Virus record (IMG/VR): IMGVR_UViG_3300039106_000411
Span: 460 to 37,919 of that record
DNA length: 37,460 nt
Direction: 5' to 3' (one strand)
From: a virus
The notes beneath the pieces were generated by a model that did no database searches, was not told the DNA's origin, and saw only the letters and a program-made list of their open reading frames with translations. The position numbers and the translations under genes are program-made. Each line of letters starts with the position of its first letter. Position 1 is the stretch's first letter. Positions 37,355 to 37,460 of this stretch are shown here, in pieces.

Positions 37355-37381
37355 GCGTTCTGGGCATCTCCTGCCTGACAT

Positions 37382-37460
37382 AGTTGGTAGCGTCCCTGAG
37401 TTGGGCAACGTGGGCCAATGTTGGAGATTCGGCGCACGATGGAAAGCAGATCAATCGTGT
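37382..37460. repeat. Terminal direct repeat, right copy (circular closure)
   Basis: This 79-bp segment is identical to positions 1-79; see the left copy. Removing one copy gives a closed genome of 37,381 bp. Confidence 0.93.

Larger units (their letters stand above)
36868..37381. other. Noncoding region upstream of the coat gene (leader and structured DNA)
   Basis: No convincing gene is found. From the coat start: 36868-37005 is an untranslated leader without SD site; 37006-37056 is a promoter/operator-like region; 37109-37135 holds three 9-bp repeats; GGTTTCCC at 37273-37280 pairs exactly with GGGAAACC at 37310-37317; a ten-pair stem lies at 37323-37351. ATCTCC at 37366-37371 pairs across the contig junction with 42-47. 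A minus frame of 44 codons (37099-37233) ends in a repeat-encoded FVLFVLFV and is doubtful. Together with 1-368 this is the only large gap in the genome. Confidence 0.5.

Noticed and set aside
79-37366. tRNA-like gene suggested by AGTTGGTAGCG at the contig start
   Set aside because: The D-arm-like string is not joined by an acceptor stem, anticodon arm or TTCGA-type T-arm at the right distances, so no tRNA can be built.

Overview
The window is a complete, circularly closed genome of a tailed phage of podovirus type. The first 79 bases recur exactly as the last 79 bases, so the unique length is 37,381 bp. Every convincing gene lies on the minus strand. Genes are packed tightly, often with ATGA stop/start overlaps. 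No ribosomal RNA, tRNA, CRISPR, insertion sequence, integrase or lysogeny repressor was seen. The virion genes follow a T7-like plan (portal/connector, scaffold, coat, tail tube A and B, internal virion proteins), but no phage RNA polymerase or DNA polymerase gene is present. Replication and recombination rest on a DnaB-type helicase, a DUF1376-type protein, SSB, RecT, a Cas4-like nuclease and a RusA-like resolvase. The host cannot be fixed from the sequence. Many starts lack a Shine-Dalgarno site and have A/C-rich, G-poor leaders, which suggests a host that tolerates SD-independent initiation. Verrucomicrobia or a similar group is only a guess.

Layout in the direction of transcription (high to low coordinates, passing through the contig junction). 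(1) 36867-31064: coat protein, a small structural/decoration protein, tail tubular A and B, and an acetyltransferase-like protein, with hairpin terminators after the coat and decoration genes. (2) 31060-22382: internal virion proteins, ending in a 2191-residue polyvalent-type protein with an ADP-ribosyltransferase-like segment. (3) 22296-19092: tail fibre, several small membrane proteins (holin/spanin candidates), an M15 peptidase endolysin and two small genes. (4) 18999-6309: early/middle region with small unknowns, RecT + nuclease, an SNF2 helicase-methyltransferase fusion, RusA, SSB, more small genes, an orphan HigA-like antitoxin, a cytosine methyltransferase whose gene carries a second full-length reading frame, a DUF1376 protein and the DnaB helicase. 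(5) 6283-369: packaging and procapsid genes (small terminase, a 46-residue Cys/His protein, large terminase, portal, scaffold). (6) A stretch of about 880 nt between scaffold and coat (368-1 plus 37381-36868) that holds no convincing gene but many inverted repeats, a terminator and an operator-like promoter region.

How the parts fit. A host RNA polymerase probably transcribes everything. A candidate early promoter lies near 19029-19081. A shared inverted-repeat element lies before the portal unit (3950-3985) and before the coat gene (37006-37056), which suggests co-regulation of two late units. The methyltransferases and the orphan antitoxin look like tools for evading host defences. The most unusual items are the dual-frame cytosine methyltransferase gene, the long structured intergenic region, a degenerate HNH-like remnant in front of the small terminase, a small gene broken at an A7 run, and the ejected polyvalent protein.
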